Source of the DNA: Conidiobolus incongruus B7586
Taxonomy: Eukaryota; Entomophthoromycota; Entomophthoromycetes; Entomophthorales; Conidiobolaceae
Direction: 5' to 3'
Assembly (NCBI GenBank): GCA_000697335.1
Contig: JNEM01010838.1
Coordinates: 1 to 33,165 of the forward strand
DNA: 33,165 nt
Each line of letters starts with the position of its first letter. Position 1 is the stretch's first letter. A program made the position numbers and the translations under genes. The notes beneath the pieces were generated by a model. It was not told the origin of the DNA and did not search any database. It saw only the letters and a list, made by a program, of their open reading frames with translations. Of the stretch, positions 1 through 11,968 are shown one piece after another.

Positions 1-597
1 AAATATTTTATAAAAGAATATAACCATAATTAGTTAAAATAGTTTATATAGAATTCTTTATTTTTATATATATTTAAATTAATTTTATTTATCTAAAACT
101 ATTTTAATTTTTTTGACCTTTTTCAAATTATGATATATCATTTTAAGTTATTATTATTTAAATAGAGTTTAGGCTCTAATAATATTTATTTAATTATATA
201 GTCAATTGATAATTATTTTGATAGTTTTTTTTATATATAAATTATATATTTTTTCCATATATTCTTTTACTCTTTTAATAAATAAATAATAATGATAAAA
301 ATCAATATTTTGAATATTTTTAATATTAAATAATAGAACTTTAATTTAAAATTGAAAATTTAATAATAAATAGTATTTTTATTTTAAATATTTTTTCTTA
401 TAATTTTAAATTCCAAAATAACTTTACATTAGCCTATAAAAGTGAGTTATAAAATTAAAAATATATATATTTCTATTAATATCTTAATCAATACTAATTT
501 AAATAAACTTATATTAAACTATATAATTAATATATATTTTTTATTTATAATATAATATATATAGTTAAATTTAATTAATTATTAATTGATATATTAA
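1..597. other. AT-rich intergenic DNA, no gene seen
   Basis: Extremely AT-rich, with runs of A and T and no reading frame that looks coding on either strand. It abuts the Tc1/mariner element. I see no recognisable gene, RNA or repeat unit. Confidence 0.6.
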
Positions 598-1824
598 CAC
601 TAAAAGTATATTTAAGATGAATCATAAATTTGTGGGTTTTAGTATTGATAGAAAAATTAATATCTAGTATATTTATCTTTTACTTTTCTAACTTCTTTAA
701 GTTTATAAGGTATAGAGTCAACTAGCTTCTTATATTAAATAAGACTAATATTATTTTAAGTTTCTTCAATATACTTTTAAAGTTGATTTAAATTTTTTGT
801 TGGAGGGAAAGCTTTAATTGATTTTTTTAGTTGATCCCAAAGATATTTAATTAGGTTAAGATTAAAAAATTAAAGAGGTTATTTCATAATAGTTATTTTA
901 TTATTTTTAAACCATTTAATAATAGAATTTATAATATAACAAGGTATATTATTTTATTAGAAAATAATATTTGATTTTTTTAATCTATACCACTTAATAG
1001 TTTTTTTCAATTTATTGTTTAGAATACTTTAGTATATTTCAACATTAATTCCCCTATCAACCTTATAAAGATATTTTATACCTAAAGATAACATATATCC
1101 CCAAACTATAATTAACCTACTATTGTATTTTTAGGTTATAATAACATAATAGTTATAAAGTAATTCTTTATCTTTTTTAAAACATCTAACTTTTTTATTA
1201 AATTTATTAAAATATATCTTTGTTTCATTAAACTAAATAACCTTACTCTAGTTAATTTTAGTTTAACTTTAGTGTTGACATTTAAACTCCTGCTTAACCC
1301 TACAATAAGATTTCTTTAGTTGGGGGTGTTTTTTCTTAAAGTGTAAGTGGTATCTATTCTAATGTAAAGCATGTATAATAGTATTAGTACTAACTAATAT
1401 TCTTATATAGTCTTGTAATTTTTGTTACACTTCTATAGTAGTATTATATTTACCTATATTAACTAATCTATAAATATATTTTTTATTATATTTATCTATA
1501 ATCTTAAAATGCTTAAGTTTTAGTTTAGGTGTTTTTTTAACATTTTTCTTAATAACCTTAACTATAATAGATTAGCTAACACTAGTAATTCTAGCAATCT
1601 CACAAGTTGATTTATATTTATTATAAAGTTGATTAATATATAAGTGAACTTTTTTAGAGAAAGATTTAAACATTATAATATTAATTTTAAAATATTAACT
1701 TAATAATTTTATAATATATATAATACAACAAAAGAAAAAGAAGATATATATAAGTTTTATTATTTATACCCCTTTAACTTATAAACCTGTAAATTTATAA
1801 CTCATCTTAGTTAAATTTTAAGTT
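598..1824 (-). mobile_element. Tc1/mariner DNA transposon, full length but inactivated
   Basis: An inverted-repeat DNA transposon read on the minus strand. The best-preserved part of the terminal inverted repeats is 613-639 against 1783-1809, about 27 bp with four mismatches, all transition-type. The outer 15 bp (598-612 and 1810-1824) match weakly, and the left end reads CACT as in Tc1 relatives. The flanking TA target duplication is no longer legible. The 1.2-kb length and the single transposase frame between the repeats are normal for the Tc1 group. Decay is by base substitution; I found no insertion or deletion inside the transposase frame. The element is now dead. Confidence 0.88.
657..1673 (-). 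pseudogene. Tc1-type transposase, 338 codons with about 16 in-frame stops
   Basis: Reading from ATG at 1673 to a terminal TAA at 657-659 gives one uninterrupted register of 339 codons, the usual size for Tc1 transposases. Family landmarks occur in order: an HTH-like stretch (EIARITSVS), the first catalytic block (FNETKI, where the family has SDETK), VWGYM, the FQQDNAPCH block (now with two stops and an Asn for the catalytic Asp), and NLNLIKYLWDQL for DLNPIEHLWDEL. It closes with NNISLI and KKLVDSIP, matching the family C-terminus. All internal stops are TAA or TAG and none is TGA. They fall where the family has Gln (CAA/CAG) or Trp (TGG). All this is consistent with C-to-T and G-to-A transitions. 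No product is expected. Confidence 0.9.
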
Positions 1825-4800
1825 TTGATATATTAACCAATAGCTAATATAATATAATCAAATATAGTTAGTTATAATCAATTAATATAGGTAAATTATA
1901 TATTTTAACTTAAATTTATTTAATTAGGAATTGTTTAAGATATAAGTAAATATTTAAGTAATTTTGATTTTATGACTTACTTTTGCAAGCTAGTGTATAT
2001 TGTTCATAGTTGTGTTTTGAGATTATTATAATAAAAATTTTTTAATTTTTATTATTTAAATATAATTGAGTATTATAATAATTTTTTATAAAGATATATT
2101 ATAACAAAATATTATAATTTTAATAATCAATATAGTTAATTATTATATATTTTCCTTAATATTTTATATATCATATAATTATTAAAATTACCATAACTTC
2201 AATAATTAAATTTTTTATAATAAGAAATCTTTTATGGTTTTTTAAAATGAAATTTATATTTACCCTTTATAATGAATAAATAAGAATATATCTTATTCAG
2301 GACCAATATATAATTAGGGTTATAAAATACTTTCCCAAGATAATATATTTTTAATTATTAGAATAATTTTTTTTCATATTTACTTTGATATTTTTTCTGA
2401 ATAATAATAAATTATTATAATTTATCTTTATAAAATGACCATTTTTATTTCAATCCATATAATTATTAATATATCAATTAATATTAATTATTTGATATGA
2501 TATAAATTTTAATAAAATTCAAATAACATAATCTAATTAAATTAATTTTAATTGGAATAAATAATAAAAAAAATCTTAAAATTTAATTGAGAATTCTTAA
2601 TTTGATTTTATAATCAAGGTTTTTGCTAAAATTTTGCAAAAGACCTTTTATAATATGATTGATAATAATAAGATTTACTTTGGTAATATTACCAACTACC
2701 TATATCATTATAACCTAATCTAACAATTTTAACTTATCCCACGATCACTAAGTTATTTGTCATTGTGTTGTGTTTTATATTAAGTTTTATAAATAAAGAT
2801 GGTAGTTAGAAAAGTACTCAAAATATGATTTAGTAAATTATTTATTAATCCTGCTCTTTAACGTATCGGGACTGTAGGTTTAAATAATTGAATCAATGAA
2901 TGATATGCGATTTGGATAAAATCCAATAAAGAAAATAAAGAGAACAGAGAGTATCCTTCAATTATAGACTGACAAAGCCAGCTTAAAATAGAAATAATAT
3001 TGGTTTAGCTATCAAACTGGAAGAGATGATTAATTTTGAAATACAACAATTGCTTAAGTACACTATCATTTAGAAAACTTAAAACTGGATAAAAAGGCCA
3101 AGGCTTCAAATATAAGTATATATAATAATTGTTCAATTAAACATAGAATAAAACATAAAGTTAGAATTTAACTTTTTTTATTTTTTATCAACTCTTATCA
3201 TAATAAGCTAATGATTTGTATTTACCAAAAAACTTAATATATAGCAATCAGTAATATTAGATTAAGCTTAAATATTATAGTTTTGTTATTAGTTTATAAA
3301 AAATATTATTAAAATAAAATATCTCTAATCAAATCTTGTTTTATCAAAAATTTAAATTAATGAATTATTTTTTAAATTTAATTTATTAATTTTTCAGTTT
3401 AATCCCAAAATTATAATAATAAAATTTAATTAAAATATAAATATAACTAAATAAAATAAATAATATAATAAAAATATATTAATTTTTTTAAATAAAGCTT
3501 CAAAAAAATTAAAAAAAATAATATTATTTGATTAGATTAGATTGATAATAAGAGTAAATATCAAATTATTAAATGACAAAGAAAAAGATCCAATTATTAA
3601 AAATTATTAATATATTAATATTATTATTTATTATTTTACATGGCAGATTAACTAGTGCTATATTTGATATTAATGGTCGATAATAGAGTGTTAAAAGGTT
3701 AATTGAATCAAGATTACTTAAATATTATTACTATATTAAAATTGGTTATTTTATTTAGCAATAAATGGAAAAACAGTAAATTTCTTATTTTTTGATTTTT
3801 TAAATATATTGTAAGTCTTAAAAGTTATATTATAAAAAAATATATAGAAGAGTTAATAACATGTATATATATTTATATATGATGATTTTGCATAAAGATA
3901 TTTTTATTTTAAAAATAATAAATGATTATCAATGATTTTCTTTATTGGAATCACTAAAACAACTATAAACCTTTCAAAATAATTCCAGAAATTTAAAAAC
4001 TTATTTTTGAAAGTATAAATTCTAGTTATTATTTATTATGGAGTCTGTCTTTGTAAAGCTAAAAGCTTTATTTTTAAAATTCATAAAATCGTAAAATTAA
4101 TTTATTTATTAAATAAAATATTAAAATATAAAAGAATTAAATCAGAAAATATATATTTCTTTTATCTTGAGAAAATTCAAAATAGTTTAATATTAATAAC
4201 ATAAGTATATTATAGTATTAAAGTTTAAATCTAGTTTGATTAATCAAAGTATAATATCAATATCTAACAATTTAATTGAAGTTAACAAAGAACTAGAATA
4301 TCTATAGACATACATAACTTACTATGGTATAACGAAAAACTAAGATTCTTTCACCAAATTATTATAGTTAATAAATTTTATATTGTTTATATAACTTTTT
4401 ACCAAAATTCATGCCAAAATATTAGTTAAGCTAAAATAATTCATTTCAACTATGTTTAATGAATAAATACTTTGTTTATAAAAAAATATAATTAATTATA
4501 ATTAAATAAAGAGATATATAACTTTTTGTTTAATTCTTCACAGTAAATTAATTAATATTAAATTATATATCTTTTTTCAAATGAAATAATTCTTGATTAG
4601 TATTTTAATCTGTAAATTAAAAATATTCTTTAAATTTATATAATAAATATAAAATAAATTAATATAAAACTAAAAGTAGTTTTTATATAAAAAAATTCAA
4701 AAGAATTATAATAAATAATATGCACACCAGATTAATTCAAAGTGATTATAATTATTTTACCTAATCAAAAGTTTTAGTTGTGAAAAAGAAAGATCCTGTA

Positions 4801-5049
4801 AATAAATTTAATTGGTTTATAAAATACCAAATTTTAGACTTTAATAAAAAACTGCTTTTTAAGTGTTGAAAGCTAGTTAAAAATAAAGCAAATAGTTATT
4901 AATAATAAAAGAGTATTTAAATTACATTATTTATTTTATTTATATATCATTTATTAAAGGATTATATTTTGATGTCAAAATTTTGCCATTATTTAATTTT
5001 TATACTCATTATTATTAATAAATTTGGTGTTATTAAGAAACCTTATCTA
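1825..5049. other. Long AT-rich stretch with one less AT-rich patch (about 2690-3130)
   Basis: Mostly anonymous AT-rich sequence. Between about 2690 and 3130 the composition is visibly richer in G and C, and short open runs exist in several frames, but none is long or matches a family I recognise. It may be the remains of a decayed gene or element. Nothing else is supported in this interval. Confidence 0.5.
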
Positions 5050-6090
5050 TTATTGGTTTTATTATATAAATTAAGATGAACATTGATATTTGCATACTCT
5101 CACAGTTTGTTTTATACCATATTAATTGAAATCAAACCAATTATAGCTAAATGGTCATTACTCACTAACGATATCATTGCTGGACTGATCTCCAAAAAGA
5201 TAGTGTTGGTGGAAACTCCCAAGCAGAAATCATTTGTATCACTTTGGAGTTTGAGGATTGCTGTCCATAGGAAAATTTCTTGAAAGTGACGTTTGGAACT
5301 CAATTGATTTTTTCGACGTTTGTTGCACAGCTGTTCTATTCATTAATTTATAACCCATTGTGTTTGCCAGTCTCCGACCTTAGAAATCTCAAGGCTAGAG
5401 TTCCACTAGGTCCTTTATAGTCGCTTTTGACTAAAAGAGATAAAGTGATTTTATCCTACAATATTTGAAATAGTATCAAATAATCAATCAAATTAAAAAT
5501 TTGATAATCTACTGTATTCTAAAATTCGAAAATAACGATATACATATCTCATCAACTTTTTATCTAGTTCCTATAGCCATTCTAATCATATATCGTGTTT
5601 ACAAATATATTTAATAAAGAATCACATTTCACGAGAGAGGATTTTGGTTACTTCGCTTTATCATTATTAACCATCTTAATTTTAAAATCCCATGCAGTTT
5701 ATTATAAGGTATACAACTAAACACTATATTCTAAATTATAAACTAACTAATTTTTAGACCCCTGTCAATCCTTACATCAAAACTGTTTAATGTAGGGCAA
5801 AAATGCAGTGTGATTTTAAGTACTGCAATGCTACTGACTTATCAAGTGTGTAAGACCCCATGGATGTATTCAACACAAGAAACTCTCAATCCAACGTGAT
5901 ACCTGGCGCCTATTCAAGGGTTTGTGACTGAGTTTGTAACCAGTTGCGACCAGCCCGATACCAAATTAATCTAATTAGTTCCATTTTAGGTATGACAACT
6001 GCTTCATCACTATTCGAGAATAATAAGACGAAAGAAAATCCTATTTAGAGTACCTTTATTTCGGCCAATTTCTTATAAGGTTTGCTATAC
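5050..6090 (+). pseudogene. Decayed multi-exon membrane-protein gene, copy A (possibly a rhodopsin-type GPCR)
   Basis: Several coding-like blocks on the plus strand share composition and order with copy B at 7.03-7.99 kb. Block 1 (5083-5280) contains GLISKKIVLVETPK and SFVSLWSLRIAV, which looks like a transmembrane helix, a short loop and the next helix. Block 2 (about 5285-5420, another frame) contains STFVAQLFYSLIYN. Block 3 is a hydrophobic run near 5645-5705, followed by a plausible intron (about 5709-5758, with CTAACTAA before TTTTTAG). Block 4 (5792-6055) has VGQKCSVILSTAML, QGFVTEFVTS and TTASSLFENN. Frames break several times and stops occur, so I call it a pseudogene. The helix-loop-helix start resembles family-A receptor-like proteins known from early fungi, but that assignment is a guess; other multi-pass proteins remain possible. 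Confidence 0.5.
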
Positions 6091-7029
6091 AGCATTACTA
6101 GTATGCTTAATTTTATTTTAATATTAATTAAAATTGTTTAGACTTTGATGAGACACGATTAGGGATGTAAAATTTTAGTATGTTGATTAAAATGAAATTC
6201 TTTTATGAAGAATAGAATTTTTACAACCTTAATTTGATTAAATTAATATTGATAAAAAAAATTATAATAAAATATATAAAAATTAAATTAATTAAAATTA
6301 TAATTAATAATAAATTATATTTATTTCTAATTTAAAATTTTTTTTAAAATATTTTTATTAAATTGAATAATTATTTATAATTGGCTTCTAGATTTAATGA
6401 TTAAAATTAGTAAAAATAAAAAAGGATTATGACTTTATTAAGTATGGCTACAAGTGTTATAAGATTATTCATTTGATTAATTTATCTTTTAAAAAGGAAT
6501 TTTTTTTAAAAAAATAATAAATATTCATACTGAAAATAAGTAAAATCAATATTAATTTTGATTGAACTAATATAAAATATGTTCGAAAGATAATTATTCA
6601 TATCACCTTTTCGTTACATTATTTTGTTTAGTTTTTTTCAAAGAATAAATACTACACAGGTTGAAAATTTAAATGTGTATTGGAATAGTTTGATTAATAA
6701 AAAGTTATAGCAAACTATTAAATAGAGAGTATATTAACTCGTTATTAGTGGTTGCTAATCGAAGTACATTCAATGATTTTGACTAATGAAAAATTCTGAA
6801 ATATTATAAAATTTAATAATTTAAGATGTAGTATGCTATGAATTTTTATGGCTTCAATTATTGATATTCTTAAAAATAATTAGTTTTACCACAAATTATT
6901 CACTTAAATTGTCTATAATTAATAAATATAGAATTATCAATAATTTATTACTTTGATCTGTTTTAATAGATAAAAAAGGTTATCTATATATTTTACACAT
7001 AAACATCCATTCTTATTTATTATATTGAG
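6091..7029. other. AT-rich spacer between the two decayed copies
   Basis: No coding frame or RNA gene seen. A slightly less AT-rich patch lies near 6600-6780 without a recognisable product. Confidence 0.5.
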
Positions 7030-7990
7030 CCAAATTCTACCAATCTACACCTGATGATGTTAAATTAAATATGATACAAAAGCAAATTTGATCTCTGTTC
7101 TTACAGTGATGCTAGGTACCCCTCCCCGATTCAGCAGTCATTTGTATCACGCTTGAGTTCAAGCAAATCTATAGAAGCATTATTTGTAATATACTTCATA
7201 AAAGTATCCTGAGAATGCCTTATGGATATAAACATATTTACTCATCATTTGCTGCCCAATTATTTTTTTTCTTTGATTTACCATCCTCTATGTTTGCCGC
7301 CTGGCAGAGTTAAAACCTAAATACGAGAATATCCTTAGGACTTCCTCAACCTTCCATCACAAGTAGAAATGAATATAATATTGGTTCACCATTATTTGAG
7401 GCTGTAACTAGTTATCAATATGAATCACTGTCAAAATTAACGATAACTCAAATCCGCATTCTTTATACTATCTTAAATTTGGTTAATATTTTCATTTTAA
7501 AAAAAGAATTTTGCTTAAAACATTCAACTAACACAAGTCTTCATTTTTTGAGAAAAAAATTATATTATTTACTAACACTACTTGTAATGTCCACTCCGAT
7601 TTTTCTATCACAAGCTATTTGTTAAAAAGTAAATAGATAATAATATTCAATATGACTTATTTTTAGATATGTTCAAACAATTAACAGCAAGCTATTAAGT
7701 ATTGGCCAAACCTGTTTCCTAATATTTAGTACATCAATTTTACTGAATAACCAAGTATACAAATATTCATGGATGTAATTACCTCAGCACAAACTCAATC
7801 TCATGAGATATTTGACATTTGCACAAGGATTCATCACCTCTTGTGTGACTAACTTCATTGTACGAATTAAAAAATATTAAGCTCCTTTAATTTTACTGCT
7901 GATCCAACAACTGAAGCTTCTTTGTTTCAAGTATTAAATAGAAAGGGATTTGTGACTGATATCTATCTTTTCCATTTAATTAGTAATAAT
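7030..7990 (+). pseudogene. Decayed multi-exon membrane-protein gene, copy B (paralogue of copy A)
   Basis: Aligns with copy A block by block and in the same order and strand. NLISVLTVMLGTPP (about 7087-7128) matches GLISKKIVLVETPK. A block at about 7240-7310 ending SLIYHPLCLP matches SLIYNPLCLP. IGQTCFLIFSTSILL and AQGFITSCVTN (about 7703-7860) match VGQKCSVILSTAMLL and IQGFVTEFVTS. TTEASLFQ (about 7907-7930) matches TTASSLFE. A likely intron (about 7628-7667) ends ACTTATTTTTAG. The frame changes between blocks and carries stops, so it is broken. The deep divergence from copy A implies an old duplication. Family uncertain; a seven-transmembrane receptor is my best guess. Confidence 0.5.
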
Positions 7991-9600
7991 TTGTGCTTTG
8001 GAAGCAGATTAATAGATTTTTAATATCTTTGCATTTTTACAGATTAATGATTAATTGATAAATATTAAGGTTTTTATGAGATAAAATCCAAGTATTTTAA
8101 ATTTTATTGATCGCGCAGGTTTACAATACTTTTTGAAAGATCATTTATTGAAGTATACTCTTTATTAATTAAGACTTATAATAGAATAAGTTAAAATATG
8201 CTATACCCGAAAGTAAATAATTATATATATATATTTCAATAACAATTTTAAATAATTTTGAAAATTAAAATCTTTCTTATATTTTTCACAAATGAAATAT
8301 TAATACTTCAAGGTATTTATCAAAGTATATAACCAACTTGGATAATTATAATGATACTTTAATATTTGATTGATAATTTATTTAAACAATATCCTCATAT
8401 TTATGGGCTGTTTTATAACTATTTAAATTTAATTATATTCAAGTTTTAAATTTATTCTATAAATACCAATTTTGATATTTAAATATATATTTAAAATACA
8501 TTGGTAACTATAAAGACATTTAATTAATTATTAAAATATTATTAACTATAAAATTATTGGAATTAAGTAAGTGCCTTGTGATTTAAATTTATTTATTAGA
8601 AATGATTGTGTGATATTATTCTTAAAATGTTGATAATTATATTTAAATAATTTCATTTGCAATTATTTTTGTTCATTTATTATATTCTTTGTATCAAATA
8701 CTTAGTGAAAGTTAATGATTTTGAAAATTTAAATTATCTAAAATTATTTTATTTATATATTATATTGTGTGCTTCTTGTAAACTATATATATCAATATTA
8801 TAATTTGGTGATAATTTTTCTAGATAATATATTGAAGGGAGAGCAAACTACTATATTTTATATCATTTTCAAACTGAAAAACATTTAATCATTCACATGA
8901 ATTTTAGAAAATTTAAAATATCAGAATTAATCTCATTATAATTTTTAGAAATAAAATAAATTCAGAGATAATATACATAAATATGTATATTTTTCAATAC
9001 AAGCAGTTAAATTTGTATTAATAAAAATTATTTATAATTAAATTATATTTTATATTTAAAAGTGAAACCTCTTAATAGATTTTAATTATGAGATTTAAAA
9101 ATTTAAGAGCTTAAAATATAATTGTTATAGAATTAAACTTTTAAACTGAATATCTATTTAGATTGTGAAGTTATTTCATGCTAAAGAGTTGTATCTTAAT
9201 AATGGTAATATTAATACTTTAAAATCTTTATCAAACATTTTTACATGAATTATATATATTAATCATTGAGTGTATATTATAACTTGAATAGTAATAAAAA
9301 TACAATATTTATTTCAATTAACTGTATTTCCTGATAATCAAGTATTAAACGATACAAAATAGATTCATATATAATAATCACATATTAAATCACAATTAGT
9401 ATTTAATCAGTATCATTGTAAATTTAAAAACACATTAAAAATAATGAATATTTTAATTATATATATCTAATAAATTTTGATTGAAGGTTATTGATTATGC
9501 CCAAATCAAAAAATATTAAAGATTAAATTATATTCTCCTTTTCTTAGAAATTTTCTATTCTTAAGGGGTATTATTTCATTTGGACATAACTACTGCTCAT
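7991..9600. other. AT-rich stretch, no gene seen
   Basis: Anonymous AT-rich sequence with stops in all frames. No RNA gene, repeat array or coding block is recognisable. Confidence 0.5.
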
Positions 9601-9624
9601 ATCTTTTACTCGTAATTCAACTAT

Positions 9625-9900
9625 TCAAAATACCTTAATAATAGATAAGTTGATATTAAATTTACAAACACTATAATCATATTTACTCCTTTTCAAGAGG
9701 GTGAGTATATTTGATATTTGATATACCCAAAATTTACAAATAGTCGCTAAATACTGGAAATAAACTTGTCCGAGAACTGTTAAAGCATCATACTTTATAC
9801 CTTTGAGAAAAAGGGTTATTATTATATAAATAATAAATCCTAATATTGTATAACTGTCAATAGCCTTTATTGAGTTTAATAATTTATTTTGCATTTGAAT
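9625..9900 (-). pseudogene. Membrane-protein fragment (89 codons), probable gene remnant
   Basis: A minus-strand open stretch encodes one strongly hydrophobic segment (ILGFIIYIIITLFLKG), then KYDALTVLGQVYFQYLA and a basic tail. It is too short for a complete membrane protein and has no obvious continuing exons. A related scrap occurs at 10490-10545 on the same strand (KYHAVTAFGRK against KYDALTVLGQV), which argues that it was once coding sequence and not chance. Function unknown; it could belong to the same receptor-like family as copies A and B. Confidence 0.35.
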
Positions 9901-10489
9901 TTAGCGAATTTTTATATGAATTACATAGTAATCAAGGAAGAACAGTTTATGTTTGCACTAAATTCTGATATTATATTTTTATTTTTTTTTGAAATATTCG
10001 TAAAAAATTGGTAAATATAATGTTCTTTTAACTTGCATAATCATTCAAATAAGGAAAAATATTTTTCATTGTATTAGTAAATATAATATTGGATATTACC
10101 AAATTAGGGAAATTAACTAACAAATAATAAACTTAATATTTTAATACAACAAAAGAAAATTATAATTATACTATTACCATAATTAGATATATTCACAATC
10201 CACAACATTTCATAATAGCATTTTCCTGAATTTCGCAAATAATCTAAACAGCTCTTCATTAACCATTGATTCGAATAATTATTTTAAACAAAATTTATGT
10301 ATTGATTTAAACAATATTAATATAATTATTTATAATTTGATAATAATGAAAAAGGGTATACTGAATTTGATTTCACTAAAATAGCCAAATTTTTCACCTA
10401 CTTACTATTATGCTCAGATAATTTCACAATATATATTCAATGATTAAAATAATATATTTATAAAATAACTTCCTAGTTATGGAATTATT

Positions 10490-10545
10490 TTTCGTCCGAA
10501 AGCCGTTACAGCATGATACTTTAACATTCTCTCCATCAGATGCGA
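10490..10545 (-). pseudogene. Short remnant related to the 9.7-kb fragment
   Basis: On the minus strand this reads MLKYHAVTAFGRKIIP, about 65 percent identical at the DNA level over some 45 bp to the KYDALTVLGQ part of the 9625-9900 fragment. Nothing coding is seen on either side. It is probably a relic of a duplicated gene family. Confidence 0.3.
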
Positions 10546-11779
10546 TATTAAAGTAAATAAACTTACAATCTTTGATAAAAATAAACAAATTGAAGTTTCA
10601 CATGAATTGGATTAAATCTGTGTAAATTATTTAGATTTGCGTAATTTTATTTGATAAAAATAACTTGAAATTGTCAAACTTTTTGGGAATATTGAGATGT
10701 TATTTTATCATCATGGAACTTTATTTGGAATTCAATAACTGAATAATATACTTAGAATTATAATCTACCCTATTAATATATGTTATGGTGTTTAAAAAAC
10801 AAATATATGAAAATCAATTATATATATATACGTATTAATATAATCAAAGTTGAATTTTAATGTCTTTTAATTTTGTTATTGTTACTCAAAATCATCAACA
10901 TATACACAATTTACTTGATAACCAAATTTATTAAAATATTAATTAGGAATACAATTAAGTTCTAAATATAATTTTTTCTATTTTTAAATAAAAAAATTTG
11001 TCACATTTTGAAATTAAAACATTATCGATCATGTTAACAATTTTAAACTATGAGGATAAGATCACAATACTTGATATTTATTTTGGATATTTTCATTAGC
11101 AATTGGGCAGTTTTATTCAAATAATAAGAATATTTGATTTTGTTAAACATTTAATACCTTGTCAATGATATATTATACTTGTGCTATAAAATGATTTTAA
11201 TGATAAGATACTTATAAACAATATCTATTTATCATCAATAAATATTGCCATTAATGTTATGCCTATTTACCAAATAAATTAAACATATATGCTAGAAACC
11301 TCCTTGAATTTTTATATCGCTGGAACTAACTAATATATATATAAATCTAAATTCGCTATTTTAATAATAAAAATAATTTATATCTATTAAGGTATTATTC
11401 CTTAAATTACTCCCAATTAATGAAATCAAATAAGATTCTGAAATAAATAAAATATCAGATAGCTAAAAATTAAACGATATTAAATCACTCAAACTTAAAA
11501 TGATATAATAATATACACTATAACAACTAGCAAAGTATGTCTTATAATTTATAGTAGGATTGTAACAAATACAATATTCACTTAACCTAATAATAATTAA
11601 ATATGATGTAGTAATTTAGTGTAACATTAAATTTTTTTAATGTTACAAATTTTCCTCGTTCCAAATAATTTCTTGTTTACTGAAATTTCTGAACAATTTG
11701 TAAAATTTAAATCAAATCACATTACACACTAAATTTCAATTTTGGTATATTTGGTTTTAAAATTTGAAAATTGGTAGAG
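10546..11779. other. AT-rich stretch upstream of the chitinase, no gene seen
   Basis: No coding frame. The last few hundred bases presumably carry the chitinase control region, but no specific site apart from the TATA element can be named. Confidence 0.5.
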
Positions 11780-11787
11780 TATATAAA
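11780..11787 (+). promoter_or_regulatory. TATA element of the chitinase gene
   Basis: TATATAAA, 182 bp before the start codon, in a stretch that becomes pyrimidine-rich further down (TTCATTCTATTCATTC near 11881-11900). This implies a 5' untranslated leader of roughly 100-150 nt. Confidence 0.55.
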
Positions 11788-11968
11788 CCTAGCTGCTAAT
11801 GGTTCATAGTATTTCATATACTATTTTAATTTGATTTCTATTTGTTAATTGTAGAAATACATATTAGCTCTTTTTTATTTATTTCATTCTATTCATTCTA
11901 TTCAGCACATATTTTTGTGTATAGATTAATTTTATTTATTCATTGATCTAGAATTTGTAAAATTAAAA

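Noticed and set aside
657-1673. Reading TAA/TAG as glutamine (ciliate-like genetic code) to explain the open transposase frame
   Set aside because: Several stops fall where the family has Trp, missense changes follow the same transition pattern, and the live genes in the window use TAA as a normal stop with no internal TAA/TAG.
5112-5303. Minus-strand 63-codon frame over copy A of the decayed membrane-protein gene
   Set aside because: The plus strand shows block-by-block similarity with copy B; the minus frame has no such support.
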